Translations under genes and position numbers: made by a program
The notes under the pieces: model-generated
What the model was told of the DNA's origin: nothing
The model's database searches: none
The model's input: only the letters and a program-made list of their open reading frames with translations
Shown: positions 42,221 to 50,066 of the stretch, piece by piece
Position numbering within the stretch: the first letter of the stretch is position 1
Layout of the letters: each line of letters starts with the position of its first letter
Assembly: GCA_021776115.1 (NCBI GenBank)
Contig: JAJFGN010000056.1
Location: forward strand, 1-61,525
Source of the DNA: Kiloniellaceae bacterium
GTDB lineage: Bacteria; Pseudomonadota; Alphaproteobacteria; Kiloniellales; J153
Length of the DNA: 61,525 nucleotides
Reading direction: 5' to 3'

Positions 42221-44403
42221 GCCTCGACCTTTTTCTTAATTTTATTCTGATTCGTCACCTCGTCACGACTACTGGGGTCAGCAGTGTCTCTTCCCCAACG
42301 GCGGTCGTACTGAACATAATCGGGATCGCATTGACCTTCGGGAATCTTGTAGCGTCCGATTCGATTGTTAGACAGGCCACCGAGGAACAGGTAACCGCGA
42401 TGCTCCCGCATTGAAGTGATCTGCGGATGGTTCTTGGCGCCGAGGTCCCAAAGGATGTCCAACACCTCGCCTTTGTCGTTGAACTTCAGCACACATCCGA
42501 TGTTTACGTTGGGGAAGAGCCACTCGTCTCTCGGGACCCGCTTTGCCATACGTTTTCGAAAGCCAGGCATCTTCCAGGCCAGATCGAGGGCCGGTGACCG
42601 CATGCCGAGAAGCGACATCCAGTAATTTCCATCCGACGCCCAATTGATGTTGTCCGGATAGCCAGGCAGGTTTTCCATGACAATCTCAATCTTCCCCTTG
42701 TTCGGACCATCGAACCAATAACGCTTGACTGTGCATCCCCAAGTTTCGGAAAAGAGGATTGACTGCTTGTTATTGGCGACACAGACGCCATTCGGGAAGA
42801 TCAGGTTACGTATGACGGTGTGCGACTTCTTAGTCTTTGGGTCATAGCAAATGATTCGACCGTTCCCCCGAGCTTCCAGTCCATCGATCGGCCAATCGTG
42901 GATCTCGTAGCGTACCGTGGCCTCGGAGAAAAAGATTCGCCCGTCGTCCACGATGTCGAGATCATCCGCCAAACGCATCCGACTGTCGTCGTTAACGGAA
43001 TAGATACTGCGGTTCGTTTCGTCAGTCACCATCTCCACTTTTCGGTCCGGCGTGATGCGATAGACGCCCATGCCGCCGACGCAAACGTGCAGATTGTCGT
43101 CTCTGTCGAAAGCCATGCCGAGAGGCGCACCCCCGATGTGCGCGAAGATTTCCCAACGTTTGTAATCGGGCGGGAAAAACCGAATGATGTCCCCATGGCG
43201 CGATCCTCCGTAGAGGTTATCGTATCGGTCGAGGATTACGTCCTCTGCACCCTCGATCTCTCCTTCGCCGATAACGTAGACGTCCTTTAGCTTGTCATTA
43301 AGTGCCCAGACAGTTCCGCTGTCGATCTTGGCTGACGGCGCGGGAGGGAGTTCGTGATACGCTGGGCTTACGTAAGCTCGGCTCACGATACGGTGCTTGT
43401 TCTTTACCCAACGGAAGTCGATGGCGGCGGAGATGAGCAGGATCCCCGCGAGAAACATCCGGTTGTATCCACCGGCAAAACCCAGATTGGTCAGGCCGTT
43501 GGTGATCAAAAGTACGATGAAGGTACCCGCCACCGCCTTGGTGGCGTTACCTCTGCCTCCACCCAAGCTGATGCCGCCCAGGACGGCTGCTGTCAGCGCT
43601 GTGACTTCCAAGCCCACGCCGATGTCACCACCCGCCGAGCTCAGGCGGGAGGCGAAGAACACAGCACCCATCGCGGTCAGAACGCCGCTGGCCACATAGC
43701 AAAGGGCGACCGTGCGGCGCACAGCGATGCCGCTGTTGAAAGCCGACCGCCGCGACCCTCCAATAGCGTTGATATGCCACCCCTTGCGCATGCGAGTCAG
43801 AAAGATGTGCCCGAAAAGGGCTATGGCGGCAAAGACGTACGCCACTGTCGGCAAACCCAAGATCGAACCGATGCCAAGAAAGTCCCATATCATCGAGTCA
43901 GGCAGGTTACCCGCGATCTCGGTGGCGTAGCGAAAGATGAGGAGATCGTAGGCTGAACGATAGATAATGAGCGTAATCAGTGTGGTCAGAAATGCTCGCA
44001 GTCGACAGTACCCCACCAGGATGCCGTTTACCGCACCCAGCACAGCCCCGAATGCCAGCGTAAGGACTACCGCCAGACCGACTGGCAGATGCAAGACATG
44101 CATCAGGTAAAGCGCACAGAGATTACTCAACGCGAACATCGATCCGACTGAAAGATCGATACCTCCCACGATCATGACCAGCGATAGGCCCAGCACCACC
44201 AAACCGACTTCACCGGCTTGGCGCAGAATATCGGAGATGCTCGCGAGAGTGAGGAAGCCTGGAATAACGCTCGTCAGCCACAGCACAGTGCAGGTCAGGA
44301 TGATCACCGGCACCGCTGTTTCCATCCACCGCTTGGCGAGGATCTCCCCCAAAAAGTGGTCTGGCCAGTATTTGTAGCGAAATTCGAGAATGTTTTGGAA
44401 CAC
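42217..44403 (-). CDS. fusion: RbsC-type ABC permease plus SMP-30-like beta-propeller
   Basis: 728 residues from GTG 44403. Residues 1 to about 340 are a complete sugar permease (GGIDLSVGSMFALSNL; ILGGISLGGGRGN; about ten helices). Residues about 360-710 form a gluconolactonase/strictosidine-synthase-like propeller (GAEDVILDRYDNLYGG, DDLDIVDDGRIFFSEA, FPNGVCVANN, SETWGCTVKRYW, LPGYPDNINW). The frame is open across the junction with no stop or frameshift, so the fusion is real in this sequence. The propeller should sit on the cytosolic or periplasmic face next to the pore, possibly processing substrate as it enters. Confidence 0.9.
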   Translation of the reverse strand: MFQNILEFRYKYWPDHFLGEILAKRWMETAVPVIILTCTVLWLTSVIPGFLTLASISDILRQAGEVGLVVLGLSLVMIVGGIDLSVGSMFALSNLCALYLMHVLHLPVGLAVVLTLAFGAVLGAVNGILVGYCRLRAFLTTLITLIIYRSAYDLLIFRYATEIAGNLPDSMIWDFLGIGSILGLPTVAYVFAAIALFGHIFLTRMRKGWHINAIGGSRRSAFNSGIAVRRTVALCYVASGVLTAMGAVFFASRLSSAGGDIGVGLEVTALTAAVLGGISLGGGRGNATKAVAGTFIVLLITNGLTNLGFAGGYNRMFLAGILLISAAIDFRWVKNKHRIVSRAYVSPAYHELPPAPSAKIDSGTVWALNDKLKDVYVIGEGEIEGAEDVILDRYDNLYGGSRHGDIIRFFPPDYKRWEIFAHIGGAPLGMAFDRDDNLHVCVGGMGVYRITPDRKVEMVTDETNRSIYSVNDDSRMRLADDLDIVDDGRIFFSEATVRYEIHDWPIDGLEARGNGRIICYDPKTKKSHTVIRNLIFPNGVCVANNKQSILFSETWGCTVKRYWFDGPNKGKIEIVMENLPGYPDNINWASDGNYWMSLLGMRSPALDLAWKMPGFRKRMAKRVPRDEWLFPNVNIGCVLKFNDKGEVLDILWDLGAKNHPQITSMREHRGYLFLGGLSNNRIGRYKIPEGQCDPDYVQYDRRWGRDTADPSSRDEVTNQNKIKKKVEA

Positions 44404-44592
44404 CAGAATCTCCTTGGCGGATCGGTAACGCAGCGACTGCGCTTCTTTGGGTTAGACGCACAACGAACCTGTCAGGGTCACGCCTGACAGTTCATGCTGA
44501 ATGCAGGCGTGGCATCTCAAATTTAGCTGACAGGTTCGACGCGCCGGCGTGGAGTTCTCGATCCCAGCCGGCGCATCGACTTGCACGTCGGT
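44404..44592 (-). other. intercistronic hairpins between binding-protein and permease-fusion genes
   Basis: CTGTCAGG (44469-44476) pairs with CCTGACAG (44483-44490). CGAACCTGTCAG (44464-44475) can instead pair over 12 bp with CTGACAGGTTCG (44527-44538). GCGCCGGC (44541-44548) pairs with GCCGGCGC (44567-44574). The first two are mutually exclusive. Such structures commonly raise expression of the upstream binding-protein cistron. Confidence 0.55.
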
Positions 44593-45627
44593 TTACTTGA
44601 TTTTTCCGAGAGTCCAGCAGGTCCCCGGGATCGCCGCTGTTTCCTTAGTGATCGGCGTAAGTCGGGAATAAAGAAAGCCCTTGGCGTCAACGGGCACTAT
44701 GTCGCCAGCCTGAATCAACCACCGGGCCAACCCAGCCATAGCCTTCGCCTGGCTCGGGACGTCGTAATTCAGGTAATAGTCGTAGCCACCGGCCGCCACC
44801 TGGTCGCACGCCCCTTTCTGTTCGCCGCCGCCCGAAGAAATGACGTAGACTTTTCCCGTCAACCCAGCTTCCTTAACGGCTGCCGCCACGCCAACGCCCT
44901 GCCCATCCCAGAAATCGATTATGGCGCAAAGATCCGGGTGCTGACGAAGTACCGTCTGAGTAATTCCCTTGGCTTTTCCAGCATCCCAGTCAGCCGCTTG
45001 GCTTGAGACGACCTTGAGTTGTGGATTCTTAGTGAGAATGTGTTCGATGCCCTTCAGCGTGTAGGCGCTGGGTGCGGAGGCTGTTGGGCCCTGGACAATG
45101 GCAATCTTGTTGGATTTTCCTTCGCAAGCGCCGAGGGCGGCGGTTGCCGTCTTTTCGCCGACTTCGACCCAATCTGCCCCAACATACCCGGAGGTCATGT
45201 AGACGGATTTCATGTTCACTTGTATGACCTTGATGCCCTCTGCTTCGGCTCTTTTGAAGAGTTTCGCATACGTTTGAACGTCCGGGTTATGGGCAATGAT
45301 AATGTCAGGCTTGTTCGCGATCAGCGTGGTCAACGCCTGAGCCCCGGCGTTAGTGTTCCAGTTGGGATCGCGCACGATGACGTTCACACCCAGAGGTTCC
45401 AACTCCTTCTTGATGCCTTCGAGCCAACCGCGGGTCAGATCGAAGCTCAGGGCAATGGGCAGATAGGCGACGGTCTTGCCTTTCATGGTCTCGATGTACT
45501 CGTCACGACCGGGCTCATCGAGTCCCATGAGTTGCTGCGCGAATGCGCTTTGCGCGCCGCTCAAGGCAAACGCCATCACAAATAATCCGATAATCTTACT
45601 GCGAAAATTTCTGAGTGTATTTGACAT
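44593..45627 (-). CDS. sugar-type ABC transporter periplasmic binding protein (peripla_BP_4 family)
   Basis: 344 residues with an N-terminal signal peptide (LFVMAFALSGAQSAFA). The periplasmic sugar-binding fold shows TVAYLPIALSFDLTRGWLEGIKKEL, VNVIVRDPNWNTNAGAQALTTLI and a CAIIDFWDGQGVG motif. It captures the ligand for the two permeases. The ligand is unknown, but neighbours (lactonase-like propellers and polyol dehydrogenase) point to a sugar or sugar alcohol. Confidence 0.92.
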   Translation of the reverse strand: MSNTLRNFRSKIIGLFVMAFALSGAQSAFAQQLMGLDEPGRDEYIETMKGKTVAYLPIALSFDLTRGWLEGIKKELEPLGVNVIVRDPNWNTNAGAQALTTLIANKPDIIIAHNPDVQTYAKLFKRAEAEGIKVIQVNMKSVYMTSGYVGADWVEVGEKTATAALGACEGKSNKIAIVQGPTASAPSAYTLKGIEHILTKNPQLKVVSSQAADWDAGKAKGITQTVLRQHPDLCAIIDFWDGQGVGVAAAVKEAGLTGKVYVISSGGGEQKGACDQVAAGGYDYYLNYDVPSQAKAMAGLARWLIQAGDIVPVDAKGFLYSRLTPITKETAAIPGTCWTLGKIK

Positions 45628-45671
45628 ATTAGCTTCCTCCCGTTTTCACTTTTTATAAGTTGTCGTCGAGT

Positions 45672-46643
45672 TCAGACATCTCCTTGCTGCGCGGTATCCT
45701 CATTGCGCGGGTTCAGATACGTGTCGAACAGCAGCGCAATCAAAAGCACCGTGCCCTTGACGACGTTTTGCGCTGAATAGGATACGTCGAGAATAGTCAT
45801 TCCATTGAGCAAGATGCCGATCAGAACTGTGCCAACAATGACGTTGGAGACGCGACCACGACCACCGGTCATGCCGATGCCCCCGATAATCACGATCAAA
45901 ATGACATCGTAGATCATGGTCGAATTGTAGATTCGAGTGGGCATGCTGTGGATCGATGCCGCCATCACGAGGCCGGCATAGGTCGCGATCATCGCCGCCA
46001 ATACATACATGAAGACAATGACGGGGCGCGTGGGAATGCCGGTGGTGCGAGCCCCATGGGGGTTGTCGCCGATCGCGTAGACGTAGCTGCCAAGCCTCGT
46101 CTTGCGTAAGAAGAACGTCATGGCCATCGCTGCCAACACGAACATAACGATTGGCTTGGGTATTTGCAGAATCGGCCCGCTACCGATCCATTCCATGCTG
46201 TTCAGTTGAGGACCCCAGGGCACCACATCCAGCGGAAAGAAGACAGCCTGCCCCATGCCCGCCAGGAAGATGCCGGTACCCAATGTCGTGAATAGAGGCG
46301 ATATTTCGACGTAGGCGATCAAGAAGCCATTGATCAGGCCGAAAACCAGGGCCAGCGCAAACGCCGCGGCCAACGCGATCGGGATTGAGTGTCCATCCTG
46401 CACCAACTGCAGCAAGAGTCCCGAAGGCACGACCAGCAGCGCGACCATCGAAAAATCGATACCGCGACCGATAACGATGATCGCCATGCCGAGACTCAGA
46501 ATGCCGAGGATCGCCACATTCTGCAGAAGAGCCACGACGTTCAGTACGGTCAGAAACGCCGGAAGGAATATCGCGAAGCCGGTCGCCATCACCAGACTAA
46601 TCAGAATGACAACGGACTGTTGCGAGAAGACTTGTTTCTTCAA
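45672..46643 (-). CDS. sugar-type ABC transporter permease
   Basis: 323 residues from TTG 46643 with GGGAGGATTAA directly upstream. RbsC-type permease with about ten helices, GRGIDFSMVALLVVPSGLLL early and the EAA-like loop GGIGMTGGRGRVSNVI late. It pairs with the permease half of the fusion protein to form a heterodimeric channel. First gene of the operon. Confidence 0.93.
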   Translation of the reverse strand: MKKQVFSQQSVVILISLVMATGFAIFLPAFLTVLNVVALLQNVAILGILSLGMAIIVIGRGIDFSMVALLVVPSGLLLQLVQDGHSIPIALAAAFALALVFGLINGFLIAYVEISPLFTTLGTGIFLAGMGQAVFFPLDVVPWGPQLNSMEWIGSGPILQIPKPIVMFVLAAMAMTFFLRKTRLGSYVYAIGDNPHGARTTGIPTRPVIVFMYVLAAMIATYAGLVMAASIHSMPTRIYNSTMIYDVILIVIIGGIGMTGGRGRVSNVIVGTVLIGILLNGMTILDVSYSAQNVVKGTVLLIALLFDTYLNPRNEDTAQQGDV

Positions 46644-46738
46644 TTAATCCTCCCTGCGATGCTTCGATTCGCCTTGAGCGAGATCTAGGCAGCGCTCAAT
46701 GTCGCCATTTCGGTGTTCTTCGTTTTGCAACATTTTCG

Positions 46739-46752
46739 TCTACTATCGTAGA
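46739..46752. promoter_or_regulatory. operator-like palindrome upstream of the sugar ABC operon
   Basis: TCTAC-TATC-GTAGA, a perfect 5-bp inverted repeat 96 bp upstream of the first gene. No regulator gene is adjacent, so the cognate protein is probably encoded elsewhere. Confidence 0.4.
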
Positions 46753-46819
46753 TAACGTATGATGCCTCGGTCAGAAGTGTCAAGCACAATTGAGACAGCC
46801 CTACTCCTTACCTGACCTT

Positions 46820-46841
46820 CTATAGGCGGCCTATAGGCGGC
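46820..46841. repeat. tandem duplication of an 11-bp word
   Basis: CTATAGGCGGC occurs twice head to tail with no spacer, just before the recombinase remnant. Confidence 0.7.
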
Positions 46842-46881
46842 GCTCGAGCGTTCGTCGCGGTTCCGCAGCAGAGATTTTGGA

Positions 46882-47346
46882 TTGGCTAACTTCTTCCAAA
46901 GCAGATTCGCTCATGTGCCTGAACAGATCACATTGTGTATTGCCATTACCCGGCACGAGGGAACGCCCCGATACGTCATCACCTTTCCCTGCAAACTGGC
47001 GCGGCGGGGTCAGGACCTGAAGTTCATCCTGCCTCTGCTGGAGGATAGGAACACCTTCAGCCGTCAAGACCCGGCCCTCATTCAGGCCGTCGCCAAGACG
47101 CGCCTTTGGTGGGATTGGATCAAGGATGGCGACGTGAAATCTCTCTCCGAAATCGCCAAGCGCGAAAGGATCGATAAAGCCCAGGTGACCCGGTGGCTGC
47201 GGCTGGCATTCCTCTCGCCAACACTGGTCCGCCAAATCCGGGCCGGCGCTCATCCGACTAGCCTGACCATCGAAGCACTCACGCGCCAGACAGACCTACC
47301 AACAAACTGGCAAGAACAAGGCGCCCTTGTCGCCACCATCGACTAA
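46882..47346 (+). pseudogene. C-terminal remnant of a large serine recombinase
   Basis: 154 codons beginning only at a TTG without RBS. The segment VAKTRLWWDWIKDGDVKSLS... continuing through EIAKRERIDKAQVTRWLRLAFLSP and LTRQTDLPTNWQEQ matches the C-terminal tail found in alphaproteobacterial large resolvase/invertase-type recombinases, including the HTH-like segment. The catalytic N-terminal resolvase domain is absent. It marks an old mobile-element boundary between the sugar ABC operon and the amide locus. Confidence 0.65.
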
Positions 47347-47576
47347 CGCGTTGACGGCAAAATGGCCCGCAGAGACTTTCGGTCATTTGGACCAATTTTG
47401 CTCTGATACCGCTGTCTCCCGTCAACACGCACCCAGCCAAAGCCCGCAGAACCGCAGGGTTTCGCACCGAAGTCTCTGGCACTTTGGGAAAACACGGTCT
47501 GGCTGGTGGTGCTTTTCCCTCACGCCTTTGGCTTATCTGGAAAGCCGCTCGCACAAATTCCCGGCGGCGACCTTTA

Positions 47577-49094
47577 CTATGCGGTCATGTAGGCGTGCCC
47601 CACCTTGAGCACAGTTGCGTCGTTGAACTGGGCGCCGGTTAGCATGAGCCCGATCGGCAGGCCGTCGACATCACGACAAGGTACCGAGATCGAGGGATGG
47701 CCGGTGAGATCGAAGGCCGCCGTGTTGCGCACCATATTGAGCGCTTGCGCGATGTGCTCGGTGCGATCCTCCTCGGCGGAGGCAGGCACCTTGTGCGCGG
47801 TCTGGGGTGTCGTTGGCATGAGCACGACATCGAAATCCGCGAACACCTTGTCGTAGGCCGCGGTGAGCTGGCGCGACAGGTTCTGGGCCCGGCCGTAAAA
47901 CACGCCGTCGTAGTTCTCTCGCATGTAGTGACCGAGCAAGGCACCGAGTTTCGCTGTCGGCGAGAAATCACCGCCGTGAGTCTTGACGGCCCGGCACATC
48001 GCCGACATCAGTCGGGTATTGTACCAACCCTTGGTCTGATACGCGGCATGACCGTGATAGAAACTGTCGATGCCGCCCTCGATCGCGACACAGTTCCAGA
48101 TAGGGACGGTCTGGCGATGCTCGGGTACCGAGACTTTCTTCACCTTGGCCCCTAGTTTCGTTAGGAATTTGGCCGCTTCTCGTACCGCCGTGTCGACCTT
48201 GGGCATGGATTCCGGCGTGCCAAAACCCTCCTCGATCAAGGCAATACGCAGGCCCTTGATATCACCGGTAAGCGCGGCCGAATAACTTGGCACACGCAGG
48301 CTGTCGGGCTGACGTGGGTCGATGCAGTTGTCGTCCTTGCCGGCAATGACTTTCAGCATCAGCGCTACGTCCTCGACGGTCTTGGCCATGGGGCCTATGT
48401 GATCGATGGTCTGATCAAAGCCAACGATCCCCGTATAGGGGACCAAGCCGTGGGTGGGCTTCAGCCCCACGATCCCTGACCAGGACGCTGGAATGCGGAT
48501 CGATCCGCCCTGATCGCCGCCGAGCGCGATATCGACCAGCCCCGTCGCAGGCGCGATAGCCGAGCCACAAGAAGAGCCGCCGGCGGCGTGCTTGGCATTC
48601 CTCGGATTAAGACCGGGCCCATAGGTGCTGGTGTGCCCACCGCCGGAAAACGCAAAGTCGTCGGTGTTCAGGATCGCGGTAATGTGCCCACCGGCCTTGA
48701 GAATCCGCGTCACGACCGTGGCGTCGATATCGGGCACATAGTCATACAGCAGCCGCGACCCGCAGGTCAGTGGAATGCCGGCAACGCAGATCGTATCCTT
48801 CGTGCCGATACGCTTGCCGCTGAGTGCGCCCCTGGCCGCGCCAGTCGCCTTGACGTCACAATACCGCACGATGCCATTCAATGGATCCTCGTCCGGTCCG
48901 GGTCGTGGGCCCGGAATCCTGACAGCCGGGGTTACCTGCCGCACCGGGTCGGGGTACTGATCGAGCTCATCGTAACCTTCCAACACCGCCCGCGTGAGAT
49001 CATAGAAAACCGCCAGCTCGACTTCCGTCAGGTTGAGATGATAGCGGTCGCTGATGTCGATCAGGTCTTCGGATGAGGGTCGTCGCAAAGTCAT
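47577..49094 (-). CDS. amidase-signature family amidase
   Basis: 505 residues from ATG 49094 with GGAGG. The Ser-cisSer-Lys triad region reads GTKDTICVAG for the Lys and GGSSCGSAIAPATGLVDIALGGDQGGSIRIPAS for both Ser. The GDQGGSIRIP form is typical of enantioselective and nitrile-pathway amidases. Its N-terminal helical extension (residues 1-100) also fits that group. It is last in line after the aquaporin with a 267-bp leader carrying a hairpin like the ANTAR target upstream. Confidence 0.92.
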   Translation of the reverse strand: MTLRRPSSEDLIDISDRYHLNLTEVELAVFYDLTRAVLEGYDELDQYPDPVRQVTPAVRIPGPRPGPDEDPLNGIVRYCDVKATGAARGALSGKRIGTKDTICVAGIPLTCGSRLLYDYVPDIDATVVTRILKAGGHITAILNTDDFAFSGGGHTSTYGPGLNPRNAKHAAGGSSCGSAIAPATGLVDIALGGDQGGSIRIPASWSGIVGLKPTHGLVPYTGIVGFDQTIDHIGPMAKTVEDVALMLKVIAGKDDNCIDPRQPDSLRVPSYSAALTGDIKGLRIALIEEGFGTPESMPKVDTAVREAAKFLTKLGAKVKKVSVPEHRQTVPIWNCVAIEGGIDSFYHGHAAYQTKGWYNTRLMSAMCRAVKTHGGDFSPTAKLGALLGHYMRENYDGVFYGRAQNLSRQLTAAYDKVFADFDVVLMPTTPQTAHKVPASAEEDRTEHIAQALNMVRNTAAFDLTGHPSISVPCRDVDGLPIGLMLTGAQFNDATVLKVGHAYMTA

Positions 49095-49195
49095 GGTTGC
49101 CTCCAACAGGTTTGTGCGCAAACGCGAGCCTTCGGCGAGGCCGACGAAGTCGGTCGCGGTGGCATTCTTGGAGAGCTTTAATGCTCAGATCGGAA

Positions 49196-49211
49196 GGAGC
49201 GCCATTGCTCC
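49196..49211 (-). promoter_or_regulatory. second candidate ANTAR-type hairpin upstream of the amidase
   Basis: On the minus strand GGAGC-AATGGC-GCTCC has a 5-bp stem and the same hexaloop AATGGC as the hairpin upstream of urtA; ten bases around the loop (GCAATGGCGC) are identical. A following GAGC-ATTAAA-GCTC hairpin has A1 but not G4. No clear U-rich terminator follows, so the case is weaker than at 59.4 kb. Confidence 0.4.
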
Positions 49212-49256
49212 GAATGGAAGTCCGGGTCGAATTCTAGGACCCGCGCAAGGCTATCG

Positions 49257-49278
49257 CCGCCCGCTATCGCGCGGGCGG
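49257..49278 (-). other. GC-rich hairpin downstream of the aquaporin gene
   Basis: CCGCCCGC (49257-49264) and GCGGGCGG (49271-49278) around a 6-nt loop, between the aquaporin stop and the amidase leader. No U-tract. Confidence 0.5.
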
Positions 49279-49361
49279 TTGCCGACGCGGCAGGGCAAGG
49301 ATGGCTCGCCTACCTCGGAATTTTATGGCGATGTGAGGCGCGAGTCTACCGGTTATCCTGC

Positions 49362-50066
49362 TCACGGAACGGCGCACCCGTCCGGGGATTGGTGCGTGAA
49401 ACGATAGATTGCGGCACCAGCCAGCATTCCCGCCACCGGGCCGACGACATAAATCCAAAAGTGTGTGAAATCCCCGAGCGCGAGATAGGGTCCGAAGGCG
49501 CGCGCCGGATTCATTGCCGCGCCGGCGTAAGGCCCCATGAGCATGACCTCGACCCCCACCGTCGCACCGATCGCCACGCCGGCGAAGGGGATGTTGGTAT
49601 TCTTCTCGTGATAGGCCGCGCCGCAGATCACCCACATAAGAATGAAGGAAAGAATGAGTTCGATAACAAAGGCCTCCCCGGGCGTCACGCCGAGCGCCGT
49701 GTTTGGAAGATTAGCTCCCATGTCGCCATGCCGCCCGACCGTCCGCAGAAGCACAAACCCGGCGGCCGCCGAGCCGGCGAGCTGAGCCACGATATACCCT
49801 GGCGCAAGGCGTTTTTCGAGCTTGCCGAGATAGACCGCCGCAAGCGAGAGCGCCGGGTTCACGTGCGCGCCCGAAACATGGCCGAAACAATAGATGACAA
49901 TGGTGATGACCAGGCCCGAGATCAGCCCAGGACCAATCGCCCCCAGTCCACCCGTCACCGCCCCGACCATCACCGCGCCCGCGGCAAAGAATACGAGCAT
50001 AAAAGAGCCGATGAATTCGCAGCCGTACTTACTCAGATCCTGCGGCCGTATCACCAGCGCCTTCAT
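49362..50066 (-). CDS. MIP-family aquaporin/channel
   Basis: 234 residues, six helices, two NPA half-helices (HVNPALS near 68 and AMNPARAF near 185). The start overlaps the VWA-protein stop by 4 bp, so it is translationally coupled. In other amide operons a small amide channel (AmiS/UreI type) occupies this role, so this protein may pass urea or short amides instead of only water or glycerol. That is inference from position. Confidence 0.9.
   Translation of the reverse strand: MKALVIRPQDLSKYGCEFIGSFMLVFFAAGAVMVGAVTGGLGAIGPGLISGLVITIVIYCFGHVSGAHVNPALSLAAVYLGKLEKRLAPGYIVAQLAGSAAAGFVLLRTVGRHGDMGANLPNTALGVTPGEAFVIELILSFILMWVICGAAYHEKNTNIPFAGVAIGATVGVEVMLMGPYAGAAMNPARAFGPYLALGDFTHFWIYVVGPVAGMLAGAAIYRFTHQSPDGCAVP

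Noticed and set aside
47279-47608. Overlapping short frames on both strands after the recombinase remnant
   Set aside because: No domain, no RBS; probably decayed mobile-element DNA.
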